A DNA stretch of 64,000 bases from Arthrobacter sp. SDTb3-6 (GTDB taxonomy: Bacteria; Actinomycetota; Actinomycetes; Actinomycetales; Micrococcaceae). How positions within the stretch are numbered: the first letter of the stretch is position 1; each line of letters begins with the position of its first letter. The stretch lies in contig NZ_JAAMFN010000019.1 of NCBI RefSeq assembly GCF_013376095.1, positions 1 through 64,000 on the forward strand. The letters are read 5' to 3'. The position numbers were made by a program, and so were the translations under genes. Of this stretch, positions 36,988 through 48,194 are shown one piece after another. A model generated the notes under the pieces. It saw only the letters and a list, made by a program, of their open reading frames with translations. It was not told where the DNA came from and did not search any database.

Positions 36988-38787
36988 ATGTCTAACGAAC
37001 CACGGGTGAGAATCCCCGCCAAACCCGCATTTCCGCCGTCGAACGCTCCCGTCCGCGGCACCGCCCAGGCAACGGTCCGGCGGATTACCGGGGTCCCGTC
37101 CGGCCGACCGCCGGCAGGCGGGGCGCCGCAGCGTTCGACAACGGCACGGTCCAGCGCCTCGATGGCCGTGGGCACGCTCATTTCCCGCATCCTGGGCCTG
37201 GTCAAGGGCGTGGTGCTGGGCATCGCGATCGCCGACACCACCGTGGCCGACGTCTTTGAAGGATCCAACTACCTGCCCAACATCATCTTCCTGCTGGTGG
37301 CCGGCGGTGTGTTCAACGCCGTGTTGATTCCGCAGATCGCCAAGGCAAGCAGGCAGCCGGACCGGGGCAGCGAATTCATTTCGCGGCTGCTGACACTGGG
37401 GGTCACCGGCCTGCTGGCGCTGACCGTGATTGTCACGGCCCTGGTGGCCCCGATCATGGAGGCGTTCACCTCATTCTCCGGCGGGCAGCTGCGGCTTGCC
37501 ATCACCTTCGGGCTGTTCCTGCTGCCGCAGATCTTCTTCTACGGGCTGTACTCGCTGCTGGGCCAGATCCTCAACGCCCACAACGCCTTCAGGGTCTATG
37601 CCTGGGCACCCGTGGTGAACAACGTGGTGGCCATTGCGGGACTGCTGGCGTTCATCCTGGTGGCCGGCAGTTCCCGGACCCACCAGCACACCGTGGACAA
37701 CTGGACCACCACCGAGACGCTGCTGCTGGCGGGCACCGCGACGTTGGGGATCGTGGTCCAGTCAGCAGTGCTGCTCATCCCGGTCAAGCGGCTCGGCCTG
37801 GAGCTGCGGCCCAGGTTCGGCCTGCGCGGCACCGGGCTTGGACTGACGGCCAAGATTGCGGGCTGGACCATGGGGACCATGGTCATTGGCCAGCTGAGCT
37901 ATCTGGTGGTCCTGCGTGTGGCCACCATATCCGCCGGCAGCAAGCCCGACGGCGCCGCTTCCGGCGCGGGCGGCATCCCCGGCATTTACGAGTTCAACCG
38001 GGCCACCGAGCTGTATATCATGCCGCACTCCATCATTGCCCTGTCCATTGCCACGGTCATGTTCACCGCGATGGCCCGGGCCGCGGCCGCCCACGACTTC
38101 TCCGGACTCCGCAGCTCGCTTTCCGCGGCGCTGCGGACCACCGGGGTGGCCACCGTCTTTGCCAGCATCGCCCTGATCGTGCTGTCCGGGCCGCTGGGCA
38201 TGCTCTTTGGCGGCAACAGCCAAATTTCCGGACGCCAGATAGCGATCACCCTGGCCATCCTGGCCATCGGCGCGCCGTTCTTCAGCGTCTACTTCATCCT
38301 CAACCGCGTGCTGTACGCGCTCGAGGATGCCCGGACCCCGTTCATCATCCAGTGCATCGTGGTGGCCACCAGCGTGGCAATGGTCCTCGGCGCCGCGGCC
38401 CTGCCGCCGCGGCTGATCATTTACGGCCTGGCCGTCAGCTACACCCTGAACAACTTCATTGGCCCTTTCCTGAGCCACCATTACCTCAAGCGGCGGCTGG
38501 GCAACTACGGCGGAGGCCGGATCTTGCAGGCGTACATGCGCTTCCTGGCCGCTGCCCTCGTGGCCGGGGTGGCCGGCGAGCTGGCCCTGCGGGTGTTTGG
38601 CAGCTCGTCCCCGGACGGCTTCATGTGGACCTCCATCACCGCGTCGTTCGTGACACTGGCAGTGGTTGGGCCCGTCATGGCGGTGGTCTACTTCCTCATG
38701 CTCAAGGTGCTGCGCGTGCATGAAATCGACGACGTGGTGGGCCCGATTCTTGCCAAGGTGCGTTCCCGGATTTCCCCGCAGGGGTAG
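36988..38787 (+). CDS. murJ: Lipid II flippase MurJ
   Basis: 599 aa with about 14 helices after a basic 50-residue N-terminal tail. MATE/MviN blocks: SSASMAVGTLISRILGLVKGVVLGIAI and the segment NRATELYIMPHSIIALSIATVMFT. Moves lipid II across the membrane for cell-wall synthesis. It ends at the membrane domain, whereas mycobacterial MviN continues into a pseudokinase and a jelly-roll domain; these are encoded separately at 38919. Confidence 0.95.
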   Translation: MSNEPRVRIPAKPAFPPSNAPVRGTAQATVRRITGVPSGRPPAGGAPQRSTTARSSASMAVGTLISRILGLVKGVVLGIAIADTTVADVFEGSNYLPNIIFLLVAGGVFNAVLIPQIAKASRQPDRGSEFISRLLTLGVTGLLALTVIVTALVAPIMEAFTSFSGGQLRLAITFGLFLLPQIFFYGLYSLLGQILNAHNAFRVYAWAPVVNNVVAIAGLLAFILVAGSSRTHQHTVDNWTTTETLLLAGTATLGIVVQSAVLLIPVKRLGLELRPRFGLRGTGLGLTAKIAGWTMGTMVIGQLSYLVVLRVATISAGSKPDGAASGAGGIPGIYEFNRATELYIMPHSIIALSIATVMFTAMARAAAAHDFSGLRSSLSAALRTTGVATVFASIALIVLSGPLGMLFGGNSQISGRQIAITLAILAIGAPFFSVYFILNRVLYALEDARTPFIIQCIVVATSVAMVLGAAALPPRLIIYGLAVSYTLNNFIGPFLSHHYLKRRLGNYGGGRILQAYMRFLAAALVAGVAGELALRVFGSSSPDGFMWTSITASFVTLAVVGPVMAVVYFLMLKVLRVHEIDDVVGPILAKVRSRISPQG

Positions 38788-38918
38788 GCCGTGCGGACAC
38801 CGGGTGCTTGCAAAGCCGCCCGATACGCGTAAAATCCCAGTCCCGTCCGATAGAATCAGTGCAATTACGGCCCGGGCAGATTGTCCGGGACGCCCTGAAG
38901 ACTTACGAGGAGTACTCG

Positions 38919-40373
38919 GTGCCACAACCCATTGATGTGGGCTCCATCCTTGGTGGCCGCTACAAGATCACCGGCCGCATCCTGGCCTCGGCCGAGGAAG
39001 ACGTCATCCTGGACGGTCTGGACCAGGTTTTGAACCGGCCGGTGAGCATCCTGGTTTCCGCCGAGTCCAATTCACAAAACCTGACGCAGAGCGCGCGCGA
39101 GGTGGCCACGGGGGAACGCGTGTCCAAGGTGTCAATCCTCGACCTCGGCAGCCAGGACAACTCCACCTACCTCATCGCCGCCAGGACCGCCCCGGCCGAC
39201 CTCCTTGACCTGGTGGTTCCCACCGAACCGTCCACCGGCGGGGACAACGACGGCGTCTACCGGGAGCCCTTCTTCACCGACACCCTGGGCACCGAAATCT
39301 TCGGCTCCGCCCGGGACACCGCACCCGCGGCCGGCGCGTACGTCTATGAGGACAACACGCCCGTCACACCCGCCCACCCGTCCCCCGCGGTGCGGAATAC
39401 GCCGCCGGCCGTGCGGAACGCGCCCCCGGCCCGGCCAGCCCCTGAACCGGCAACGTCGGAGCAGCCCACCGCCGCCCATCCGGCCGCGGCCCCGCCGGCC
39501 CCGCCGGCGCCGGCCGCCACCACGGCTACGCCCAAGGTCACCCTGTGGAACGATGACGACTACGACGTGGAGAACGCCGACGCCACCGGGAACGCCAGCC
39601 TGCCCAAGAAGGCCGGCACGTTCCCGGCGGCCGCCCTTGCAGCCAGCGACAGCTACGAGTCGCAGGGCTACGAGACGGACGAGGAAGACGACGAAGACGA
39701 GGAAGACGACGCCAATGCGCCGCGTTCAGGCGGCCGCTGGCTGACGGGCATCATCGTTTCGGTGCTGATTGTGGTGGGCCTGATCTTCGCCATTTCCCAC
39801 ATCGGCAGCCTGTTCAACGGGGCTCCCGTGGCGGAAGGTGGCAAGACCACCGCCGGCCAGGGCACCACCGCTGCACAGAAACCTGCCACGTCCAAGGCAC
39901 CGGCACCCGCCGCCGTGCCCCCGGCCGTCACGGGCCTGACGGACATCACGGCCTACCTGCCGGGACAGACGCACTACAACGACATGTTCATCCCGCGCCT
40001 GCCGGACGCCATCGACGGCAACAGGGGCACCTATTGGCCCACAGTTGAGTTCTCCAACGACACCTTTGCCGGCGCCGCTGACACCATTGACCTCGCCATT
40101 GAGCTGAAGCAGGAATCGACCATCAGCGAGGTGACCATCAACCAGATTGGTGGTTCCGGCGGCCAGTTCAACGTCTTGACGAACAGTCAGCCATCCCTGG
40201 CCGGTGCCACCAAAATTGGCAGCGGCTCCTTCAGCGCCCCTGATTTCACCCTCAAGGCAGCCGCCGGCGTGAAGGCCAAATACGTCATCATCGACTTCAC
40301 GCAGCTGCCCCGGCTGCAGCCGTTCAAGGTGTACCCGTACGGGCTGAAGATCGCCGAGATCAGCGTCAAGTAA
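38919..40373 (+). CDS. Membrane pseudokinase with C-terminal jelly-roll domain (MviN-tail homologue)
   Basis: 484 aa from a GTG with CGAGGAG 6 nt upstream. Residues about 8-110 keep only the start of a protein-kinase fold ([24 protein letters not shown]; no HRD or DFG motif), so it is catalytically dead or reduced. A long Pro/Ala linker and an Asp/Glu cluster ([10 protein letters not shown]) precede a single membrane helix ([17 protein letters not shown]). The extracytoplasmic C-terminus ([20 protein letters not shown] to the end) looks like a carbohydrate-binding F5/8-type jelly roll. In Mycobacterium these parts are fused to MurJ and bind FhaA; here they follow murJ as a separate gene. Confidence 0.75.
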   Translation: MPQPIDVGSILGGRYKITGRILASAEEDVILDGLDQVLNRPVSILVSAESNSQNLTQSAREVATGERVSKVSILDLGSQDNSTYLIAARTAPADLLDLVVPTEPSTGGDNDGVYREPFFTDTLGTEIFGSARDTAPAAGAYVYEDNTPVTPAHPSPAVRNTPPAVRNAPPARPAPEPATSEQPTAAHPAAAPPAPPAPAATTATPKVTLWNDDDYDVENADATGNASLPKKAGTFPAAALAASDSYESQGYETDEEDDEDEEDDANAPRSGGRWLTGIIVSVLIVVGLIFAISHIGSLFNGAPVAEGGKTTAGQGTTAAQKPATSKAPAPAAVPPAVTGLTDITAYLPGQTHYNDMFIPRLPDAIDGNRGTYWPTVEFSNDTFAGAADTIDLAIELKQESTISEVTINQIGGSGGQFNVLTNSQPSLAGATKIGSGSFSAPDFTLKAAAGVKAKYVIIDFTQLPRLQPFKVYPYGLKIAEISVK

Positions 40374-40492
40374 CCCGCACGGGCCCGCAACGGCGGCCCG
40401 GACGGAATATTCCAGTGCCCGTTCAAGTTGTGCAAGACGAACCACCAACAGCCTCCAGTGGCTGGCCCATTCAGGAAGAGGAACACGTACCC

Positions 40493-41449
40493 GTGACCAC
40501 GCAAGCTACCCCCGCCAGCGATGTCCGCGACGTCATCATCGTCGGCTCCGGCCCGGCCGGCTACACGGCTGCCATCTACACGGCCCGCGCCGACCTCAAG
40601 CCGCTGATGATCGCCGGTTCGGTCACCGCCGGCGGTGAACTGATGAACACCACCGACGTGGAAAACTTCCCCGGTTTCCCCGACGGCATCATGGGCCCGG
40701 ACCTGATGGAGAACTTCGGCAAGCAGGCCGAGCGCTTCGGCACCGAGGTCATGTACGACGACGTTGCCTCCGTTTCACTGGAGGGCGCGGTCAAGTCCGT
40801 GGTCCTGGCCGACGGCCAGGAGTTCAAGGCACGCACCGTGATCCTCTCCACCGGCTCCGCCTACCGCGAGCTGGGCGTGGAGGGCGAGAAGCGCCTGGTG
40901 GGCCACGGCGTCAGTTCCTGCGCCACCTGCGACGGATTCTTCTTCAAGGGCCAGGACATTGCGGTCATCGGCGGCGGCGACTCCGCCATGGAGGAAGCCA
41001 TCTTCCTGACAAAGTTCGCCGATTCCGTGACGGTGGTGCACCGCCGCGACACGCTGCGCGCTTCCAAGATCATGCAGGACCGTGCCCTGAACCACCCCAA
41101 GATCAAGTTCGTCTGGAACTCTGAGGTCGCCAGCATTGAGGGTGGTGACAAGGTGACGGGTGCCACCTTGCGCAACCTGGTCACGGGCGAGGAGAGCAAC
41201 CTGGCCGTCACCGGCGTTTTCGTTGCCATAGGCAACGATCCGCGTGTGGACCTCGTGAAGGATGTCCTGGAACTGACTCCTGCCGGCACCATCGCCGTGG
41301 CTGGCCGTTCGTCAAAAACCTCCATCCCCGGGGTGTTCGCCGCCGGCGACGTCGTGGACCCCACCTACCGCCAGGCAATCACCGCCTCAGGTTCCGGCTG
41401 TGTGGCCGCCCTGGACGTGGAACATTACCTTGCCGAGCAGGATTCCTAA
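40493..41449 (+). CDS. trxB: Thioredoxin reductase
   Basis: 318 aa. FAD motif [20 protein letters not shown], redox-active Cys143-Ala-Thr-Cys146, NADPH motif [12 protein letters not shown] and C-terminal [26 protein letters not shown] start follows GGAAGAGGAA. Reduces the thioredoxin encoded 16 bp downstream. Confidence 0.97.
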   Translation: MTTQATPASDVRDVIIVGSGPAGYTAAIYTARADLKPLMIAGSVTAGGELMNTTDVENFPGFPDGIMGPDLMENFGKQAERFGTEVMYDDVASVSLEGAVKSVVLADGQEFKARTVILSTGSAYRELGVEGEKRLVGHGVSSCATCDGFFFKGQDIAVIGGGDSAMEEAIFLTKFADSVTVVHRRDTLRASKIMQDRALNHPKIKFVWNSEVASIEGGDKVTGATLRNLVTGEESNLAVTGVFVAIGNDPRVDLVKDVLELTPAGTIAVAGRSSKTSIPGVFAAGDVVDPTYRQAITASGSGCVAALDVEHYLAEQDS

Positions 41450-41465
41450 GAGAAAGTAGATCGTC

Positions 41466-41792
41466 ATGAGCAATGCAAAGAGCACGACGGACGCAAGTTT
41501 TGATGCGGATGTCCTCAAGTCGGAAAAGCCCGTAATCGTCGATTTCTGGGCCGAGTGGTGCGGACCCTGCCGGAAACTCGGACCCATCCTTGACGAGATG
41601 TCAGTCGATTACGCGGACAAGGTTGAGGTCATCAAGGTGGATGTGGACGCCAACCCGGCGATCTCCGCCAAGTATGGCATCACCTCCATCCCTGCCGTGT
41701 ATCTCTTCCAGGGCGGCGAGGTGAAGAGCACCGTCATCGGCGCCCGGCCCCGCCAGTACTTCGAAAAGGAATTCAGCGACTACCTGCAGTAA
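41466..41792 (+). CDS. trxA: Thioredoxin
   Basis: 108 aa. Active site WCGPC with Cys32 and Cys35, cis-Pro loop GITSIPAVYLF, all in the normal place. Cotranscribed with trxB (GAGAAAG ribosome site in the 16-bp gap) and followed by a strong terminator. Confidence 0.97.
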   Translation: MSNAKSTTDASFDADVLKSEKPVIVDFWAEWCGPCRKLGPILDEMSVDYADKVEVIKVDVDANPAISAKYGITSIPAVYLFQGGEVKSTVIGARPRQYFEKEFSDYLQ

Positions 41793-41810
41793 CTCGCAAC
41801 TACGCTGGGC

Positions 41811-41844
41811 GGTTGTGGACCGGACTCTTGTCCGGTCCACAGCC
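41811..41844 (+). terminator. trxBA terminator
   Basis: 15-bp stem (one G-U pair) built from TGTGGACCGGAC / GTCCGGTCCACA with flanking GG/CC and a 4-nt TCTT loop, 18 bp after the trxA stop; ATTTAA follows. Confidence 0.75.
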
Positions 41845-41945
41845 ATTTAACGGCTTCTGCCAGATCAATCGTTAGCGTCAAAAATCGTGCAACGGTTTCG
41901 CCTTGGAAGTGTCCCAAGAGGTGAAGACAGGGCTGCTGGGCCGGG

Positions 41946-41959
41946 GTTTCACGTGAAAC
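41946..41959. promoter_or_regulatory. parS site 1
   Basis: GTTTCACGTGAAAC, the invariant 14-bp core of the bacterial parS centromere bound by ParB. Flanks are G on both sides rather than T/A. Confidence 0.85.
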
Positions 41960-42811
41960 GTCCGCCCGAGGGATTCACCGGATCCGGTGGCCGGACCAGC
42001 GGCCTGGTCACGCATGACAGCCGCGGCACCGGCTGTAAAATCCTCACAGCCGCCATTTCGCCCACGTGTCAGCATTTCGTCGCCATGCCGGGCCGCCGCG
42101 GATTAAGACCGGATCCCTTTCACGGTCAACGGCATCATGGCACTTCGCCTTTCGGGTACTCAACTCGGGATATTCAACGCCGTGGGCTTGTCCCCAAGTA
42201 TTAAGCCAAAAACGCAACAGCTGCCAAATGGCGCTGAAGACGCTGACAATCTCGCACTGAAATGCCGGCCCTGCTGCTTGAAGTTACGCCGGAACTAATT
42301 CGGGGCACCAATCCACGGCGTCCCAGAAGCCCACGACGTCGTCTGCTTTTGCCCGCCATACCCGCCCGAGGTATTCGACTATGGACAGCTCCACTCGGTG
42401 CCGAGCACCAGGCCTTCGATGGCCGGTCAGACCGAGCGGTCCCACTCGGCACAGGAACAGTTGAGGCGAATGGGCGTCACGGCCACACGCCGCACCTTGG
42501 ACATGAGGTTTCGCGGCCGGTTCCGACCATTGCCGGCTGGCCCTTGAATTTCGGCCAAGTCCCAAGTTGTGGGAGGGTGCCACCTGGTGCGGCCCAGCTC
42601 TGCAGGGTCCGTCCGTAGACGTTGGTCATGGGAAATTCGCGGCCTCCACGCCGGTGTCAGTACGTCGAAGCCGCTCTGGTGTGAGTAAACGGTGCGCTGA
42701 CTTGACGTCGCCAAGGCACTTCGTCATCGTCCGGGCTGGCCGGATATGGCGGGGTGCCCCCGTCTCCATAGTCTTTCGGCCGCGTGAACTCCATCGGTGG
42801 CCGGGGCGGCC

Positions 42812-42825
42812 GTTTCACGTGAAAC
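42812..42825. promoter_or_regulatory. parS site 2
   Basis: GTTTCACGTGAAAC core, flanked by C on both sides. Confidence 0.85.
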
Positions 42826-44689
42826 CAATAGTTGTGGCGCCTGACCACCACGGCTCTCCCCGCCAGCTCAAAAGAGGGCCACCTTGCGATGTGCACACGT
42901 CTTCAGGGCGCTTGGCTGCTGTCGTGTTCGTGCCTCGAGCCGGCCTTGCAGCCGCTGAACACGTGGTTGCTGTCCGAGACCAGTTTCGCCGGCCACCAGT
43001 GGGAGAAGACAGGCGCAAAGATGAGGTCCACTGATTCCTTGCGAAACCGGACCAGGCCCAGTGCCTATTCCATCAGGGACCCTGGCTGCGTTGTTTTGCC
43101 GGCTCCGCCGCGAGTTCACCCCGGTTGAGGGCGCGGGCCAGGCGCGCTGCCCAGCTGGTGGCGAAGCCAAAAAGGAACCCGCCGGTGCCCGGCCTGGGAG
43201 GCCTGGGTCATCCCAGCGGCGGAACGAACTGGGCCCATGCAAGCGGCCGGTCAAGGCCACGTTCTGAGCCTCTTCCAGGAACGTCCCATGCCCTGGTGGC
43301 GGATCAGGGGGCAGTCAGCGGCAGTTTCGTCGTCAATTTTAGTGGTTGAAGTTCTACCGCGACAGGCTTTTTGCGGCCGGAGTGCCACACACCCTTTGTC
43401 TGCAAGACAGCACCGGAGGCCCACCCGCCCGGCGGCTTCCCAGGGGTGGGTGTGGCCGCGCGGTATTACTCATTGCTGCACACGGCGGTGCAGGTGTGCA
43501 GTGGTGCCAGCCGGATGGCAGTCGCCGTGCAGTAGCCGTCCCCGATCCACGTGTCCAAAGCATACAAGCCAGGTACTCACTGTCCTGGCCAGCTTGGCGG
43601 CGGTGGCCATTACAGTGTTGCCTCGGCTGGCCCGTTGGTACCGGTGCTGGGCGTGACCCCGACGCTCGATGGTAAACCGAAAGGGCGCGTTGCCTTTCAA
43701 CAGCGCACCGTGGTGTTTTACTGTCCTCGGCGGTGCGGTAGTCCCGAGCTGGGTCAGCGGCAACCCGCAGCTGCCAGTAGAACGCGGGGGTAACCGTGCC
43801 AGGACTTATTGAAATGGGCGCATACGAAGCCGCACCTCGGCCGGCACGCCCCCCTGGCGCTTTACGGGGTCCGGGCGGCCAGCCGCAGCGGACCTATCGC
43901 GGCCCGGCCCGGGACCACCGCCCACTTCAGGCGTAGCACCGCCCAGTCCACGAATACCGGCCCAGCTGCGGAGCAGTGGCGGACACGTGTGTATCGGGAG
44001 TCGACCCAGCGCAACCCACCCACCGGACAGGTCGTTCGAGTCGCCTGGCCGACAACGTCCCTCCCGATCATGAGCCCGCGCCAGAAGAATCCATCCGTTC
44101 GTCCGCTCCGCCTTGGCCTTGGACGCACAGGTGCAGGGACCGCAGGCGCTTGAACCGGTGCCCACCACCCTCACAAAAGCGCCGACGACCCCTGTGGCCT
44201 CCCCTCAGCGCATGCCGGCCCCGTCATCCCCCACGATGCGGACCGGCACCATCTCGGCCCGCTGGGGCAGCCCCACGTCCTGCCGACCCGGTCCCCCGTG
44301 CCGCCGTACCGCCGTCTGCCGTGCCGCCGATGGCATCGTGCAGGCCCGTTCCGGATCAGCCGCTCATCAAACGTCTTCGCCGCGCCAGCTCTGGGAGACT
44401 GCTGAACAACGTGGTTGTGGCGTGGCAGGAACTCCCTCGCTGCCAGTCAGGCAGAGTGTTTGGGCCGGCTGACGGTATCGGTACAGGGCTGTTCCTGTCA
44501 TTTGGTTCATTGTGCCCACGGCTGTGGGGCGTGGTCAGGTGTCGGGAGGGCCGGGCCCGGATGGAGGGTTCATCCGATCGCCCATGGTCCTTCATCGGAG
44601 TCAGCCCGAGTGTGGGCAGGCGTCGCAGATTCGGGTCGGGTCTCCGTAGTTGGAACCGGCCGTTGTTGGGGCTGATATGCCGCGGTGTT

Positions 44690-45735
44690 GAACACGGCGG
44701 TTGCCAGGGGTGAGCCAGTCGACGGGCGGTTCGACCATGGGCCGGCGTGTACGCTAATCGTTCTTGATGGCCGGGTCACCGGCACGTCGGCGGTGGTCGC
44801 GCTGGAGTGCTTCGTCTTCGGGGAGGACCAGCTTGCGTCCGCGTGGCCAGGTCGTGTAGCAGGCCCTGGAAGGACAGCCCGTGCAGTCGACACCGAAGGC
44901 GACCGGCCGTTTGGCCGTGATGGCCCGGCTGACATTGTGCGGGCGAGGACGGCGAGCATTTCCCCGGCACAGTACGACGAATCGGCCATGACGCCCACGC
45001 TGCTGCAAGCGACAGTCCGTTCTAGGGCTCGTTCGCGAGGTGGGGCTTGTATCCGTCCTGCTGCCGGGACCGGGTCTTATGCGCGTGCTGCGTATCGGGG
45101 TCCACAGTGGCGATCATCCGATCCGCGCCGACCTTGCGGGCGTCCGCCAGCACCCGTCGGTCCCTTCGAATCCTCGGCCTGCCCGGCAACCAGGGCCAGC
45201 AGGGCGTCGTCACCAGCTGCTTTCCCCGCAGTGCTTCCGGTACGACAGCGGCCAGCGGGGCCAGGGCTTCGGTGACCAACGCCGAGACCAGCCAGTCTTT
45301 GGTGTCCTGGCGATCCCACCAGGCCATATAGGGAGCGCCGGTGCGGGTGCAGCCCTACCTCCGCGCCTTGGCGGCATTGAAGTCCCGCCTGCCGGGGACA
45401 TCGCGGCCGGAACTTCGGATCCGGGCGGACAGTTGGGTGATCGTGTCCTGCCGGGCGAGCACGCATGATTCATGACGGTTGAGTCCACCGCGCGCCGGCG
45501 CCTGCCCTTCAACAGTACGCTCCAGGCAATGACTTCGGCGATCGCGTCCATGATCTGATGCGGGTCCTTCGAAGCGGACGGCCGCGTGCGCCAGTGCCTC
45601 AGTGTGCCAGGGTGGAACACCGTGTCGGCCCCTACCCGCACGCGGCCGTCCAGCGCAGATCGTAGGGAAGCGCTTCGGCGGTTCCCCGGTCCGGCAGCCC
45701 TGCAAAACCTACAGCGCCAACACCGAACCAACGAC
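44690..45735 (-). pseudogene. Eroded IS1182-family transposase
   Basis: Transposase pieces follow in order on the minus strand in changing frames. Near 45700: TGEPPKRFPTICAG-like DRGTAEALPYDL remnants. About 45650-45480: GADTVFHPGTLRHWRTR, KDPHQIMDAIAEVIAW and RRRRAVDSTVMNHA (first catalytic Asp region). About 45460: RQDTITQLSARIR. About 45327-45030: WWDRQDTKDWLVSALVTEAL and VDPDTQHAHKTRSRQQDGYK. About 44990-44760: ADSSYCAGEMLAVLA, VAFGVDCTGCP and EDEALQRDHRRRAGDP. About 44740-44700: RRPMVEPPVDWLTPGNRRV. This is the domain order of IS1182-type DDE transposases, broken by several frameshifts and at least two stops, so it cannot be active. Terminal repeats were not found. Confidence 0.8.
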
Positions 45736-48026
45736 AGGTGCCGGAGCCGAAGGACGACGCCACCATGACGGGAACCAGTTCTCCATCACCGAATCCGGAA
45801 ACAACCGCCCACTGTTTCCGTCCAGAAAGGAAAAACCCTGCCCGGGATCAACCACTCCGGCCGGTGTCTAGTCATCCAAACATCCACGCTGCACACCCTC
45901 CCGCCCCTGCGTAAAACCACTGCTAGCCACCAGCCCCACCATTCCAGGCGATGCGCCTGACACCGTGCGTCCAAATCAGCAATTTCCCAACTGTCCTAGC
46001 GGACAATCCACCGAGCGGCATCGCCAACCCCCGCTTGGACACCTTCCGGGGGAATAGCGATAGCGGTAAATAACTTAGGCCCCTCCATGGATCACCTTCA
46101 GTGAATCCGATCCGCCCTACCACTATTACTTGGCGGGGCCGGCCCTATGGCCGGTTGGCGTCGAGATGACCTCGCCCGAGACGTTGGTCAGCTGCAGCAT
46201 TGTGCCCATCGTCCACAGCCGGGATATCGCATCGTCCACCCGAAGAAGGTGGACCGTGCAGTCCTTGTGCTAGGCAGTAGCTCATCCGCAGCCTGAGTTC
46301 CTTTTCCAAGGTTCCGCCCCCGTTTCACGTGAAACGCAAGCAATGGATTCACACGCTGTGCACTACGCCGCAACCACCCTGTCCCTAGGCGCGCAATCCG
46401 ATAATCCGACCTCGCCGTCCACGACCCACCTTTCCCAAACGGTCGACACAACCAGCAGTCCACATCCAGGCCCCGCACGCATCGCGGCTGAACGCCCAGC
46501 GCCCGCCGCTATACAGCCGGCAGCTAACCCCCGAGGGACGCCCATGGTGCGGCGTGCATCGACAGACGTACGGCTGCCCCTGGGTTCTCATCCGGGTTAG
46601 GTGAATGATGTCCGGAGAATCCGGTGACGGCATTGGCACGGCGGCACATTCCCGGCACCGAGGACAACGCCGGAACAGCAGCCAAAAGAGCATGCCCACG
46701 GCGCACACCGAGTAGCTAAACGCGACATACCGGCCAGGTTCCCGCCCGCCCTGTACGCAACCCTGGCCAGCTGAACGGCGTTCCTTGTCAGGCGCTACTC
46801 ATTCCCACACGCCTCGGACAACGCCAATTGGCAGTGGACAATCTCCAACCCTTCCGTACGATCGGGCTGATCGCGGTCCCCGGCTGTCATTGGACTCGAG
46901 CTGGTGATTGGCTCATGGCCATGTCCTTCCCTAAGTCAGTCCGCGGTCTCCTGATTGCAACCATTCGAGTTGGCTTTGCCGGTCCGGTATGGCTTCGGTT
47001 TGCTGGATCGTCCATGGACGGGAACTCCAGTAGCTTAATTTTTCCGTCGGCCGCGGACGCCGCTAGACGAATGCTTTGGAGGCAACCGTTAGGCCGCCCC
47101 ATTCTGTCCAAGGTCATCCCAATGCCCTGCTGCCACTGTCCGTATGCCTACATGCCGTCCTCCACTACCTGGCAAGCGCCCGTACATGATCGTACGAGGC
47201 ATTAAGAAGCCCTTGTCCCCGTCCGTTGTACATGCCTCCCCCTGCGGCTCCAAGGACACCATCCACCAGCGGGCTTGTGACGCCCTCCAGGGCCCCGCCA
47301 CACCCATCCTGGACCCCGAGGCGGGCACAACCCCCGACAGGGCCTCCCTGACCCATACAGCGCCTCCAGCAGGCGGCGGAATCGGCATGAAGTAAACCCC
47401 GAATCAAGATGCCTCCGGCATTTGGGCGGTTCATATGGAGGATTTTGCTGCATGCCAGGGGACCGTACTGTGTCGGGGCCGGGACCGTGAGTCCGAGTAT
47501 CCGGGCGCAGGAGACGGTGCAGGATGAAAGCCACCGCCGGCGTCGGCCTTGCGGGAAGGCCGGCTGCGGCATCCTGCAAAGTGGGGCGCCGGCAGCCTGG
47601 TCCCGGTCCCGTTGGTGTGCAGGCCACCCACTAGGACTCCGCGGATCGCCGGTACACCGAGGGACGTCTTCCCTGTCCGTTGGACGTAGCAAGTCACGGC
47701 GGCCCGCTGTCAGCTAGATACGGCTTCAAGCTGCCGGTCGCCGAAGACCTCGCTCGTTGGCCCAACGACAACTCCATCGTGGTGTACAACGACTTGAAGA
47801 AGACGGAGCCCCAGGCGCCCCGTGCCACTCGCAACAGGCCGGAGCTACAAGATGGACACCCCATGCCACGCCATGGCCAACCTTGGTACACCGTCACGGT
47901 CCATCTATTCAAGATCCCGTTCGGTGATACAAACACGTTCACGACACCAATAAGGTCATCTGCATCTTGTCCAAGGCGTCCTGTCAGCTATGGCGTGGAC
48001 GCCGCGGAACCCGGCGCAGCGCCGGT
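45736..48026. other. Gene-poor segment between the IS remnant and parB
   Basis: About 2.3 kb without a supportable gene. The open frames at 46828-47205 and 47680-48096 (plus) lack ribosome sites and family resemblance; the latter runs through a parS site. G+C is visibly lower than in the flanking genes in places (for example 45780-46130, 47880-47960). Contains the parS site at 46322. Confidence 0.6.
46322..46335. promoter_or_regulatory. parS site 3
   Basis: GTTTCACGTGAAAC core within the 16-bp palindrome CGTTTCACGTGAAACG. Confidence 0.85.
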
Positions 48027-48042
48027 GTTTCACGTGAAACAC
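48027..48042. promoter_or_regulatory. parS site 4 (full consensus)
   Basis: TGTTTCACGTGAAACA, an exact match to the 16-bp parS consensus, 153 bp beyond the parB stop. Confidence 0.95.
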
Positions 48043-48153
48043 GAACGACCGGGCCACAAGGCCGCCACTTCTGCCCACTTCCACAAATACGGGTAATGGC
48101 AAAAATTTCTAAGGATCAATCCAGGAGAACCAATGGAACCAACGAAGCGGTGA

Positions 48154-48169
48154 TGTTTCACGTGAAACA
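48154..48169. promoter_or_regulatory. parS site 5 (full consensus)
   Basis: Second exact TGTTTCACGTGAAACA, 127 bp from site 4 centre to centre and 26 bp beyond the parB stop. The close pair is a likely ParB nucleation point. Confidence 0.95.
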
Positions 48170-48194
48170 CCACCGCTCCCCTACGGTTCCGGCC

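Larger units (their letters stand above)
41845..44689. other. Gene-poor segment between trxA and the IS remnant
   Basis: About 2.8 kb in which no open frame has a credible start, ribosome site or recognisable domain. Open frames are short, overlap on both strands and use rare amino-acid mixes (Cys, Arg, His, Trp rich). Stop codons are more frequent than in the flanks. Two parS sites (41946, 42812) lie in it. It looks like decayed coding DNA or long spacer. Confidence 0.6.

Noticed and set aside
43976-44713. 245-aa plus-strand frame
   Set aside because: Composition is Arg/Pro/Cys rich without hydrophobic pattern; overlaps several frames on both strands and the end of the IS remnant.
47680-48096. 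138-aa plus-strand frame before parB
   Set aside because: No ribosome site or family resemblance, it reads through a perfect parS site, and it lies in a lower-GC stretch where chance frames are expected.
41793-48194. CRISPR array or tRNA genes in the gene-poor island
   Set aside because: No regularly spaced repeats and no cloverleaf-like sequence with a T-loop motif were found; the recurring element is parS only.
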